A program made the translations under genes and the position numbers. From NCBI GenBank assembly GCA_017607445.1, contig JAEVHH010000005.1, positions 4,531,001-4,595,000 on the forward strand: 64,000 nt of DNA. Reading direction: 5' to 3'. This DNA is from Histoplasma ohiense. Taxonomy: Eukaryota > Ascomycota > Eurotiomycetes > Onygenales > Ajellomycetaceae. The notes beneath the pieces were generated by a model, which ran no database searches, was not told the origin of the DNA, and saw only the letters and a list, made by a program, of their open reading frames with translations. Shown here piece after piece: positions 48,111 to 59,836 of this stretch; the first letter of the stretch is position 1; every line of letters begins with the position of its first letter.

Positions 48111-48518
48111 GGATGGCACTTGGCAGAGAATTCAAAGACAAGAACAGTGGTATTCAATTGCGGTTCTAGTGTTGAAGATCAGTTCCCCACTGCACGCGAT
48201 CTAAAGAACTCTAATCTCTCTTCTCTCTTTATAATAGGCTGCTGTATGAAGAGATTTTCTACTGTGGACTATCAGCCAATCACAGCACAGCAGGAACTTC
48301 TAACCCGACTTAAGTTCACAAATATCTAGTGGTTATATAACTTTCTGTGTGTGAAGTCACATGTATCCGTATCTGAATTTAATAGTGTTTCTCTTACTAA
48401 ATACAAGTATCCTGTATGTATGAACATGGAATTGAACACACACCAGCAATAACTAGTGGTTATATGCAGTGGTGTTGGTGGCTGAGTGACTGCGCCTCCG
48501 CATACCTGGTTATTGTGA

Positions 48519-48550
48519 GGGTCGGGTTCGAACACGCCGTAACCCGACCC
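48519..48550. other. Perfect 10-bp hairpin overlapping a Pol III B-box-like word
   Basis: GGGTCGGGTT (48,519-48,528) pairs exactly with AACCCGACCC (48,541-48,550) around a 12-nt loop. GGTTCGAAC inside it resembles a tRNA B box, and TGGCTGAGTGAC about 45 bp upstream resembles an A box. The stem is too long for a normal T-arm, so it is not a tRNA gene; a tRNA-derived SINE relic is possible. Confidence 0.35.
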
Positions 48551-48941
48551 ACCTATAACTGCCAAGCTAGCGAGCCGAATCATAACCAATGACAACCACA
48601 AAATCCCTGACCAAGCCACACCTTTTCCATCATCTTCCCATGTTTGACCCCAGACCCAAGCGCTCCATCAATCTTGTGCTTCGTCCATGCAAATCCCCTG
48701 TTCAGCAGCATAAATCCATCTACTAGTCTCTCGTTCTCTCGTTCAACATGGCTTCGCGTCCAGCAAAATATCATAACAAAAGAGGCTGTCAAACCTCTAC
48801 TTCAAAGGACAATAGCGAGTCGCTCGCCCAGGAAGGAGCACAACACAGCCCTTGCTGAAGAAGCATGCACCTCTCTCAAAGATATCCTTTCTGTGAGCAG
48901 GAAACTAAACATCCCATGAGTCGCTCACTCAGAAAGACTGT

Positions 48942-50668
48942 ATGATACCCGTCGTCCTCTGGGTGCTATGGAAAACTAATATTGATGGTCAGGAAATACA
49001 AGTAAACAATCATAAACGGAAGCGATCATGCATGCCTGGGAAACTAGCTAGGCATCTTGAAAAACGACGGCGTATGAACCCCACCAACTCTGGTGTGGAT
49101 GCAGTCTACGGAATAAAGGAACACAGGAGCATTGATCTCCCTTCAACCCAGACCATCAAACAAGAGGTAAGTTTATCACCTTTATGATCCTCCAACAGCA
49201 GCTAATTCAACCTAAGACTCTTCATAGTCCACCAATCTCATCGCAACAGTGTTCATCAAAGCATAAACAACTACACCCAGAACCTGAGCATCCATCTGAT
49301 AACCCCGATCCCCCATCGAAGCAGCCAAGAACCAACAAGAATAGACTTGTTGAGCATTGGACACACAACAAATTCACATGGCCTGAAAAGCTTTTGAAAT
49401 CCAACACTATGGAACACTTTCTTGCCCAACCAAACACCTCATCTCTTCACCGAACAAAGTCAAACAGTAGTTTGATCACTGTGAGTGAAATGAGTTCGCA
49501 AGAGGTGAAGAGTAGACCTTACACTAACAAGAACTATGATACATATCTGGAGACTAAGGGCTGTTTTATGTATGATCATGATGATGGTATTGATAGCGAC
49601 AGCAAGTCTATCTGTTGTCAAATACTAAGTGCAAATCCCAAGGTTCCCAAGGGAACTGTGTTTGAACAATGTGCCTTTGAATCGACATGTCGAAGGCTAC
49701 AAAAGAAGAATGAAGCTGGGGTTACTCGCATCATAGGTGAATTAATTGTTCCATCAGCAGAGAGTGCAATCGACCTCAGCCATGTCACTTTTCCACATTT
49801 GGTTGTTAGCATGAATGAAGGCTGGGATAGCTCGATTTCCCTAGATGAGGATCAACAATTGCCACCACTTGCACAAACTCCACTTCCACAATCTCAACAA
49901 TTTCGATTATCTCGGCCACAGCCTGATTACGCGGTTGGGTTTCCCCGACAATGCTTCTCTGAGGATCAACTGGAAAAACTTGCACCATTTGTTGGTGAAA
50001 TTGGTGATATGTCGTTCTTTATGAGTACTGCTTACATGTACTTTCCATTTATGACGGTTGAAGTGAAGTGTGGAAAAGCGGCACTCGATATAGCAGATCG
50101 ACAGAATGCGCACAGCATGACTCTCTCAGTAAGAGGTGTTGTCAAACTCTTCAGGGTTGTGAAGTGTGAAAAGGAGCTAAATCGACAGATTCTTTCCTTT
50201 TCAATTTCGCATGATCATCGAATGGTGAGGATCTACGGTCACTATCTGGTGATTGATGGAAATAAGACCACCTATTACCGTCACCCCATTCATGAGTTTA
50301 GTTTCACAGCGCTGGATGGCAAAGAGAAATGGACTTGCTATAAGTTTGTGATGGGTGTGTATGACGACTGGGCCCCTTCTCACTTCAAAAGGTTGTGCTC
50401 GGCTATTAATGAACTACTGGAGATTAAGTCAGACATATCACAGCATTCTGAAATATTACTGCAGCCCGAGCCGGGTTTTTCAGAATCAACTGGACTTTCA
50501 CAAGGAATTGAGGGTGTTGATGTACAAGATTCAAGCTTTACATCTGTATTGGAAGAGGAAGCCCAGCCATCTCCCCTCGATTCACCGGTTCCCCCCTCAG
50601 GCCCTCCGCGGGAAAATGAAGGGAAATCCTCAGAAGCATTCAAGTTGCCCCAGAAAAGATGCAAATAG
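48942..50668 (+). CDS. DUF7924-like fungal protein, N-terminus uncertain
   Basis: The main exon 49250-50668 (473 codons) joins upstream exon ...-49166 through GTAAGT and CGCAACAG. The N-terminal half is basic and disordered (NNHKRKRSCMPGKLARHLEKRRRMN, a likely nuclear signal). The C-terminal half holds the conserved core: AYMYFPFMTVEVKCGKAALDIADRQNAHSM, LNRQILSFSISHDHRMVRIYGHYLVIDG, and YYRHPIHEFSFTALDGKEKWTCYKFVMGVYDDWAPSHFKRL. This matches my memory of the fungal DUF7924 family, often multicopy near repeats. The FPFMTVEVKCG strand recalls the E-x-K of PD-(D/E)XK folds, which is speculative. The ATG at 48942 is a placeholder: an acceptor (GGTCAG, 48,987) suggests an earlier first exon, perhaps at MASRPAKYHNK (48,748). 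Confidence 0.65.
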
Positions 50669-51978
50669 ATATTTAGATAATCAAATTGAGTAATTCTGTT
50701 CCAGTGATCTATTATCCCTTCGCTGAACCCTAAAATTCTAAATTATCTCTGCCATCGAATCATATCTAATTCCGAAGCTACTTTGAAAGGAGTCTTGGAT
50801 GAGGCCATCGCTAAATGTATTTGGTCCTGAGATACATGATGCAATCACTGAAAGTCCCATACGCAGGAAGGAATTGGAGGAAGGAATGCGTGTAACGGAA
50901 TGTGTGTCAATGATACTCACAAGGGATGGGGCTATTATGAATCTGGCTCTTGGTTTGGATGGAGGAGTTAAAATACAAAACAAGCTATATACCTAGAACG
51001 CTGGTTGTGCCGTTGTTATACTAAGTTACTCTTCCTTCACTTTCCCGTCGGTGACGTACAGTTTAGTACCAGATTCGACCAGTCCCTGCTCATTAGGCAT
51101 GCTAACAAGCTGCCTAAACCTCTCCTTCCCTTCGCCATCTCTCAGTTGTTATATCCAAGTCCTCGAAGAAGTGAGAGATCACGACAGTTCCTACCCCCAA
51201 AGAAACCAAAATGGCTCAGGAGGTGCCGCCAGTTGTGGTTGATGGTTCTGAACCGAGACCTGGCGGGGCGCACGCCAGCGATGTGCAGGAAAATTTTTGA
51301 GGGGCTACAGTATATCTGGCCGGCGGCAGTCTTGGGCGGCTCCCTCATTTCACCTTACAGCAGGTGATCTTCTTGTGAAGTTCACACTGAATGGTTCCCT
51401 TGAGCTTTCTTTGAACCTAAGGCATTTGCTGAGAAAATCCTGTTTCTGGATGAGATCATGGATGTGGGGCTGCTGGTTGCTCAACCTTGACTGCTCCGTG
51501 GTCAGTTCCTGCGGCCGGCTTTTTTTCCTTACCCGAGCGGTTAGCAACATGGCTCGGGTGAGGCCTCCAATGTATCCTTGTAGAAATCGACTCTTTTCGT
51601 TGAGCTCCCTCTCATATGTCATACTGACGTCAATGCTTTTTTTAGCTTAGGACGTTAAGAAAGGCTGCTGCCCGCTGCCCGGTGTAGGAAGGCTTCCTGC
51701 TTGAGGGATATCATTCTCCCCGCTGAATCAAAAATGATGATGATGGTAAAATACAATAAAGATCAAACAGTTCCTCAAACCAACAGGTGCCTGAAATAGC
51801 TGCTGGAGATCCACCAATTACAGTGCTATCAGATAACGAGCCTGATGGGCAGATTTTGGACGCTATCCGGGGTAACCCTTGCAATGAAGCTGATGATATC
51901 ACTCAATCAGTCCGCCCTTTTTGCGCATGGCTGCGTTACAAACAAACCTTACCTATAACTATTGCACGTTGAACTCCG
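50669..51978. other. Boundary region with ORF fragments
   Basis: Normal CpG content, no complete gene. Fragments with protein-like composition are a plus-strand 65-codon frame at 50,799-50,996 (LNVFGPEIHDAITESPIRRK), a plus-strand frame at 51,211-51,300 (MAQEVPPVVVDGSEPRPGG), and a plus-strand frame ending at 51,972 (GDPPITVLSDNEPDGQILDA). A minus-strand fragment at 51,350-51,622 is listed separately. They could be exons of one unrecognised gene or debris of several. Confidence 0.4.
51350..51622 (-). pseudogene. ORF fragment, repeat-associated protein of unknown function
   Basis: 90 codons (MTYERELNEKSRFLQGYIGG ... RLSNQQPHIHDLIQKQDFLSKC), polar and helix-like with a coherent composition unlike the random frames nearby. 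Without a supported continuation on either side it is called a fragment. I cannot name the family. Confidence 0.3.
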
Positions 51979-52829
51979 CTGGGGTTCACCTGTTTTGCTA
52001 ACAAATTAAGTTCACACTAACCAGAAATATCCTAGCCTCCTTAGAGTTACTTGAAGTAAACCTCCACTGATCTTCAAAGTTGTCCACAGCTGTGTCAGCA
52101 GTATTAACAGTATACTTTATTTCATCTACACAGTCTGTATCATCAGCAGAATATATTCATTACAAGTTTAAGATCTTTATCATCTGTGATGAAGGCTGAG
52201 TATGATGTATTGCTGTCATATCTTAGAATTCTATTCAAATAATGTGTTGTACTTTGTACAATACATGGTTTCTGCTACACTCATCAGAATCTCAGATGAC
52301 ATCTACTAGAAAAGCATCATTAGAAATGAGCTCAGTGTCAAATAATTGAATAAAATAATCAGTTCTGAACAGTCACAGATACAGTGAATGAGATTATACA
52401 TTCATTCAATGAAATCTCTGAAATTTATAAACTGTCAACTCAATCAGAGTTCATCTGTCATCTGAAATTATATAATTACTGTACCATCAGCCATATCTGT
52501 ATGTGACAGCATTACAATAAAAAACATCAGTGACAGATATTTCATCACAGTCTTATACTCTGACATCATACATACTTTCAGTATCTTTTCAGTCAAAATC
52601 AATGAATTCATTTCTTTACTGTGATATTAACTGATTCAGTTATATCAGAATAATATATAGAGTTACATATCAACACTTCTGAAACTGTTTCATATTTAGT
52701 ATCAATATTCACACTCAGATCAATCACTGCTATCTCTTAACTAGTATAAAAATAGATATTCAATTAATTCAAAAATAGTCTGAAGAAGAATCATTCTGAT
52801 CAGAATACTCTGAATAAATCTCAATATTA
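51979..52829. other. Start of CpG-free AT-rich block
   Basis: The last CpG of the genic part is at 51,977-51,978. From here no open frame longer than about 40 codons is seen, and the sequence is rich in CAGA, TCATC and TATA words. No gene. Confidence 0.7.
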
Positions 52830-53661
52830 TAACAGATGTACTTTGATTAACAATCTAGCACTATTCTAATACAGATTATAAATTGATTAAAAAAAGAAAG
52901 AGAAAAGAAATCAGAAGAAAAGATTGTATGAAGAGAATTTTTATAGAGAAAAATTCAGAGTGAAAGAATATCAGAAACCACTTCACAGTGAAGCATGAAA
53001 TAAAAGAATATTAAAAAGTATATATAAGAATTGTTAGAAACTATATAAATGTGAAGTGTGGAATGAAGAAATCATTGAAAGCTACACAGAAGAATCATTA
53101 GAGACTATACAAATATAAAACACAGAGTAGAAGAATGTTAGAAGCTATATAGAAGAATTATTAGAGACTATACAAACACAGAGCACAGAGCAGAAGAACA
53201 TTAAAAGCTATATAGAAAAATCATTAAAAACTATATAAACACAGAGTATAAAACAGAAGAACATTGAAAGTTATACAAAATCACAACAGTCAGAAATAAG
53301 CAGATGCAGAAAAGAAATTGATTACATAAGTTAATTACTAACAGATACTAATTCATCACATTATCTCTCTCTATCAGAGTGAGTGAGAACTCATAGATGT
53401 CAAGAGTAATGATATTCTTCAAGATAAATGTGAATTCTCAGATCAGACAATTATATTCTACTCATTTGACAAGATATTCACAGCAGCAGTAGTTGATTCT
53501 ATTGTCAAGAATTGCTTTGATTTTCTACTCAAGTTTGTTGTCTTCTTCTATAATAACAGATAACTGTCAATCAGAGATTCTCTGTGAGAGAAATGAATTC
53601 TCAGCTGTGAGTCAGAGCAGATTTATATGAAAGATATTATGAATATTAGATAAGATATTTG
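52830..53661. repeat. 832-bp tandem direct repeat, copy 1
   Basis: Begins TAACAGATGTACTTTGATTA. It matches copy 2 along its whole length, with differences that are mostly C/T and G/A transitions. It contains an internal array of about 60-bp units (53,000-53,280; GAAGAACATTARAAGCTATA-like). It may be an LTR of the adjacent Ty3 element, but no internal domain separates the two copies. Confidence 0.75.
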
Positions 53662-54488
53662 TAACAGATGTACTTCGATTAACAATCTAGCACTATTCTA
53701 ATACAGATTATGAATTGATTAAGAAAAGAAAGAGAAAAGAAATCAGAAGAAAAGATTATATGAAGAGGATTTTTATAGAGAAAAATTCAGAGTGGAAGAA
53801 TATCAGAAGCTGCTTCACAGTGAAGCACAGAGTGAAAGAACATTAAGAAGTATGTGTAAGAATTGTTAGAAATTATATAAATATGAAGTGTGGAGTAAGG
53901 GAATTATTGATGACTACATGAAAGAATTGTTAGAGACTACATGAGTGTGGAACACAGAGTGGGAGAACATTAGAAGCTATGTGAAAGAATTATTAGAGAC
54001 TATACAAATACAGAGCACAGAGTGAAAGAATATTAAGAGCTACACAGAAGAATCATTAGAAACTATATAAGTGTGAAGTATGAAGTGAAAGAACATCAAA
54101 GATTACATGAGATCACAATGATCAGAAACAAGCAGATGCAGAAGAAGAGTTGATTGCATAAGTTAATTACTAATAAATACTAACCCATCACATTATCCCT
54201 CTCTATCAGAGTGAGTGAGAACTCATAGATGTTGAGAGCAGTGATGTTCTTTAAAACAGATATAGATTCTCAGATCAGATGATTGTATTCTACTCATTTA
54301 ATAAAATATTCACAGCAGTGATGATTGATTCTATCATCAAGAATTGCTTTGATTTCTCATTTGAGTTTATTGTCTTCTTCTATGATGATGAGTGGCTGTC
54401 AATTGAAGATTCTCTGTGAGGGGAATGAATCTTCAGCTGCAGATTGAAGCAGATTTATATGAAAGATATTGTGAATGTCAGACAGAGT
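53662..54488. repeat. 832-bp tandem direct repeat, copy 2
   Basis: Begins TAACAGATGTACTTCGATTA, preceded by TTG, so the copy can be read as starting TGTAACAG as many LTRs do. It ends near ...GTGAATGTCAGACAGAGTGTT and abuts the minus-strand Ty3 element. It retains one of the only two CpG sites in this block (about 53,676). Confidence 0.75.
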
Positions 54489-57400
54489 GTTGAGTTGATA
54501 ATTGTGTGTATCTAGCACTTTCTTCATCATATATTTGATGTGATGATAATCTAATGTATGTGAGGAATGATCTGTTCTTATATTCTTGAAATTCAGTCAG
54601 ATTTTGTCTTCTATATAATATTGAATTGCAGAACTTCTTCTGATGTTTGTTTGATTCTTATAATTTTACTGAGTACTGATCATTGAAGCTTCTGCTCATT
54701 TGTAGACTTTCTTCAACTTGCTCACAATATTCTCTGCTGTCTGTATGAGACTGCAGATGTATGCAGTTTCTCAGAGTGTTTCAGAGAAGTTCAGAATCTC
54801 TAAGTTGTATCTGTATAGAAGAAAGAATGAGCTTACATCTGTTGTGATGAAATCTCAACTGTTAATTGCAATCTCAGCATGTGACAGCAGATTGCTTCAG
54901 TTGTCTTGTGTGTAATTGCAGAATTTATGAAGAATGTTTTTTACTATTTGTATCATTCTTTTGATAGCTTCATCAGTCTCTGAGTGATATGCTGTTGATA
55001 ACTTTTATTCAATTCTTAATAATTGATATACACAGACTCAGAGTGTGCTGATGAATTGACTGTTTCTATCTGATACAATGAATGAAGACAGACTGTGTAT
55101 ACAATAGAACAGACTTCTGACAAAGACATCTGTAATTACTTCAGTATTCATCTTATCACAGAGCTGTAGTATTACATTCTTACTGAGTTGATCAACAATG
55201 ACTAGAATATTTATAGAACCTTCACTTTCAGATAAAGAAACTGCAAAATCAATAACTATATCACATCAAATTCAGTCAGAGATAGATAGAAGCTTCAGTA
55301 TCTCTTTTCAGTATTCATATCATGCTGTCACTGAGCCACAGTAATCACAGTTGTGTATGAATCAGTATATATCTTTTGACATATCTGATCAGTAGAATTT
55401 TTAGATGACAATGTTATACATAATTTCATATTCTGAATACTCAGTCATCAGTGAATCATGAATTTCTTACATGATCTGTATTTGTAAAGATTCTGAATCA
55501 GAGACTCATTGTCTATCTCAAAAGTGTAAACAGTTGTCATCATCAATCAAATATACTGAGATATCTATTCTTGAGTATACATCTGCAGAGAATTGAGATG
55601 CTCTGCTTTGTACAGCTTCAGTGACTTGTTGCTATAATTCATCTGCTTCTATCACTAGCTTTCATTGTTCTTCAAGTGAGGGTTCTTGAGCTCAGAACTG
55701 ATTGATATATACACAGAGTTCATCTGATTGTATAGAACTTTCTATAATTGCAGAGTTGATTAATCAATGCTCTCAGTGTTTCCATCTGTCATCTAAGTCA
55801 TCAGATGATATATCTTATTCTCAGCAGAACAGAGCATCTGCAAGAGTGTTCTCTACTTCAGATCAATAATGAATTGTGAATAAAAAACAGCTAAGAAATA
55901 ATGATCAACATATATATCTCTCAGTAAGCTTATAAGTGATTATGAAGTATTCTAAGTTTTTATAATCAGTAACAATCTCAAACTTCTCAACACTCATAAG
56001 TTCAGACTCTTATTCTTCAAAATATTATATGATTGCTAGAAGCTACTTGTTGTAGATCTTATAGTTGCATTCAGTGAGTGACATTTTTTTTAAGATAAAG
56101 ATACAGAGTTGTAGAACATCTTCATTATTATATTGTATTAATGCTTCATCTACTACATAATCTGAGACATCTGTTTCAAGAATTGTATGCTTATCTGAAT
56201 TGAATGATTGCAGCATTGAAGTGTTTGTGAACATACACTTCAGCTTTTTGAATACTGTGTCTGCTTCATCAGTTCATTGAAATACAGCATCTTTCTGAGT
56301 CAGATTCATCAGTGATCATACAATATCAGAGAAGTCTTTGATGAATCTTCAGTAGAAGTTGATGAATTCTAGAAAACTTCTAGTCTCTTTTACTGAGACT
56401 GATACCTCTCAATTGAGAATTGCTTCCATCTTCTTAGAATTCATGCATACATCTTTTTCAGCTTTGATGATGAATTCTAGATAGATTATAGATTTGATCT
56501 CAAAATCACATTTGTCAATGTCCACTTGCAGTTCAGCTTTTTGTAGATAGTCAAGCACTTGTCATACACATTTGTGATGCTCAGTGAGCAATCCATTGAT
56601 GAAGATCAGAATATTGTTCATATACACTGAGATGATCTCATTGAATAGATCTCATAGAGCTCAGTTAATGTATTTCTGAAACATGCTCAGAGAATTCACT
56701 AATTCAAAGAGAGTCACTGTTCATTCATATAATTCATAACATGTACAAAAAGCAGTTAGTCATTCATCATCTTCATTAATTCTTATCTTATAGAAGGCTG
56801 CAGAGATGTCAAGCTTTGTAAATCATTTTGTTTTTTCTATTCATTCAAATATTTCATTGATGAGTGAGAGAGAGTATTGATTCTTTTATATGATTTTATT
56901 GAGTTCTCAGTAGTTAACACAGAATTGTAAGTCTTCTTCTGATTTCTTCACAAACAGTATAAATGCTGCAGTAGATGAGTTGCTAATATGAATGAAGTCT
57001 TTGTTCAGTAGTTCATTAAGTGTTTTTCATAGAATGAGAAGCTCATTGTGTGATATACTGTAGAGAGAATCTCAGAGTGATTGCAGATTCTTATCATTTT
57101 TCTTGATAAGCTCAATTGTATGATCTATACTGAGTTCTCAGTGAGAAGAAAGCTTTTCAGCTTCTTTCTCATCAAATATATCTGTGAAGTTTTTGTACAA
57201 TTCAGATAGTTTCTTGTGTGATTTCTTGAAATCTTTGAGTTCTAGCTTCTCTAACACTTTTTTGATATCTGTCATACTAGCAGTGAACACTTGAATGTTC
57301 TTCTTCTCATACACTTGATGAATTAGTAGTTTATACACTTTCACTGATATCTGAGTGAGATCAGTGATTCTATCAACATTCTTCTCATAAACACAGTCAT

Positions 57401-57741
57401 CTTCTGAGAAAATAAGACAACAGTTGTATGCATTCAACAAGGTTTCAAATTCTGTAAGTTATAATAGACTGAGTATTAGATTGTACTCAAGATCTTGTAT
57501 TTCATATGTATATACATTCTTTTTCTTGTGTTCTTCTACATCAATATTAAATCTTACTATATTGTAGAAGGTGGATTCTCTGAGGCCATCAAATTCACTG
57601 AGTTTACACAGCTTGAAAAAGAGAATATGCTGAAGCTTATACTTCTCAATCAGCTGAGTGTCTATAAGAGTGTAATGAAGAAAACCACTGTCTATCATTG
57701 CTCATACATTGATTAGACTATTTACAATGACAGAGATCATG
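54489..57741 (-). mobile_element. Decayed Ty3/gypsy retrotransposon, element 1
   Basis: Pol order on the minus strand is recognisable despite stops and frame changes. Aspartic protease is at 57,459-57,698 (DSGFLHYTLIDTQLIEKYKL, active-site DSG). A linker at 57,138-57,440 ends FTDIFDEKEAEKLSSH. Reverse transcriptase lies at about 56,240-57,100, with its catalytic YxDD reading YMNN near 56,620. RNase H starts at 56,043-56,234 (HTILETDVSDYVVDEALIQY). The integrase core is at about 55,030-55,270 (VIVDQLSK, then SDRNSQFIS). No intact frame exceeds 100 codons. CpG sites are absent, so the decay fits CpG deamination. Confidence 0.8.
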
Positions 57742-58692
57742 ATTGCATTCACTTGTATCTTCTGTTCAAATCTTCAGCTAGCTTTCTGCTTCTTGAGCTC
57801 TCATCTATATTTTAGAGTGAGAGCTCATCTTTTCCCTGTTCTTGTCTATCTGCAGACAACACAGTGTTCATGCACATGAGGGGTTGTAAGAGATGATTGT
57901 AGGTATAATTATGAGAGTAGTGTGAAGTACACATATAGAATGTTAAGAAGATAGCAATCTCTATTATTCAAAGCTAATTGCTGATCTTCTAATATCCACA
58001 GATATCAGTGAGCATTATATAGATGATCATCACACTCTACAGCTGTCTATAATACTATATACTATATTCCTTCTCATTAATTCTGGCATGTTCTGTGTTC
58101 TTCTATCATCATATAGCTATTTTCTAATATAGATATCTCCATTGCATCTATTACAATTATCTCTCTTCTTCAAAGGCCTGGTTCTCAGAGCTTTTTACTG
58201 TGACATGTGAAGTTTGTAATATATGCTGTGTGGTTGATATTGTATAAAGTTCACAGAATTGAGCTGGATTATTGTTGAGGTTAATTTCAAAGTATTGCTG
58301 TTTCAAGAAAACATTTTTTCATCTCTGATGTCATTGCAGTTCAATCATGATTTAGACACAACTTCTGAACCTCTTTTCTTTGATTTTTACATCAAAAAAT
58401 TGTATTCTAATGAAATCATCACCACCATCACCATCAATGATTTTTTATTTAAAAAGAATATATTAATTTATCAAACAAAGTATGCTGTATTCTTCTATGT
58501 GATTTTTATTGTGAAATTCAAAGTTTTGATTGTGTGATTGCATTTTTCATTTTGAGTTGAGTTTTGTGTTGTTGCAATCTCTTTGATCAACATTGCAATA
58601 TTGATTCCAATCTTCAATATCTGTTTTTTTTTTGTTGTCTTTGCTTCTTCTTCTTTGAACAAGGTCTTGGTACTAATTAAAGTTATGATAGA
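57742..58692. other. AT-rich block upstream of Ty3 element 1
   Basis: The expected gag position for element 1, but no nucleocapsid CCHC knuckle is recognisable. A plus-strand 92-codon frame at 58,259-58,537 is Ile/Phe-rich and looks random. Confidence 0.5.
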
Positions 58693-59836
58693 ATGTCAGA
58701 ATCAGCTGTTTCCATTGCTGATTCAGAATCTATGAAGAATGATATGCTGTCTATTATTGAGAGCATTTGCTTGGATTGTCTGGAGAGATTGCAGAACTCT
58801 TCAGTATATCCTTGTTTTGTGAATAATAAACAGATATACTGTCACATCTGCTATATATCAAATAGAAGTTGTGCTGCTGTAAGTTTTCTTAAACTGAGGT
58901 TGTTATGAGTACTAATGAGTTATAGATGTCTGAGTGCTTTCACAAAACTGATCAATCTTTGATCAATGAATTTCACAAGATGCTGCTCTTCAATGAAGTT
59001 TCAGATAAGAGATTTGCTATATATCAAACTGCTGTTGTGAGATTTGTACTTGATGTGCAGATCTACAAGAATGCAGATGAGATTCTAGAATTCTATATGA
59101 ACTCTGATAATCTGTTGTCACAGCAGAGTATAGCATTCAATCATAGCAGCATTTCAAAAAGCATGTTTTTGTATTCTGCTATTACATCAGTGTCATTCTT
59201 GCTGAGCCAAGATCTTGGTATGTTATTTGAGTTGACTGATAATGTAGATGAAGATGAGGAAGTGGATGATTTCATTGAAGTATTAGAAAGAAACACAGCA
59301 ATATATTGCTGTTGTTGTATTTGATATTTGACAACATCCCTCCATCATCATTGTGAGTCTGCTGAGAATTGATATAAAAAATACAAGCACTGCTTGGTGA
59401 TGAAGCACATCTGCATTTCAGTAAGTTATTATTCAAAACAGATGTTTTTACAGTATATAACATTAACTTTCTATTAGATATCAGTGGATGCTGTTGAATT
59501 GACTCAGATAGTTATCAACACTGCTGAGAATCTAATTGTTGCTGATGCAGATGTTTTGAACATTAACATTTTGCAGAGTACTATGACTGCAGTGATTAAA
59601 TCTTTTGCTGTGAAGATCTGAGAGATTCAACAAAACAGTTCTTCTGAGACTTCAGCTGAAACAGTGATTGATGAGATTCTGATGATTACATTATCAGTTG
59701 CAGCTTTCAAATCATCATTGAAACATTGTGTTTCATCAGTTGAGGAAATCTGGGATAATAAACAGGTTTGCTTTGATGACAATTTCTTGAATGACACTGA
59801 TCAAGCTGAGGCAGATCTGTTATTTAATCTCTGAGT
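58693..59836 (+). pseudogene. CpG-eroded cysteine-cluster gene, multi-exon
   Basis: The first exon (58,693-58,879) encodes MSESAVSIADSESM then ICLDCLERL, YPCFV and YCHICYISNRSC: a C-x2-C ... C ... C-x2-C-x6-C pattern like fungal zinc-binding cysteine clusters. It ends at a good donor (GCT|GTAAGT) and resumes after TTATAG at 58,927 with MSECFHKTDQSL. A third coding stretch (about 59,480-59,836; DAVELTQIVINTAENLIV, EEIWDNKQVCFDD) follows another intron but contains a TGA near 59,620. Splice sites survive because CpG mutation does not hit GT/AG. Probably a repeat-family or accessory gene caught in the mutated block; function unknown. Confidence 0.45.

Larger units (their letters stand above)
47082..48941. 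other. Accessory spacer with local duplications
   Basis: Contains two related segments (about 47,764-47,860 and 48,010-48,110) rich in GGCAGGCAGG/GACAGATAG words, and a 10-bp perfect hairpin at 48,519-48,550. A plus-strand frame at 48,644-48,919 (TALAEEACTSLKDILS, followed by GTGAGC) could be an upstream exon of the DUF7924-like gene. Confidence 0.45.

Noticed and set aside
48471..48560. A functional tRNA gene
   Set aside because: No acceptor stem or anticodon arm can be drawn, and the hairpin stem is twice the length of a T-arm stem. I saw no convincing tRNA elsewhere in the window.
49167..49198. 32-nt intron in the DUF7924-like gene ending CTCCAACAG
   Set aside because: Too short; the next in-frame acceptor (49,249) gives a normal 83-nt intron.
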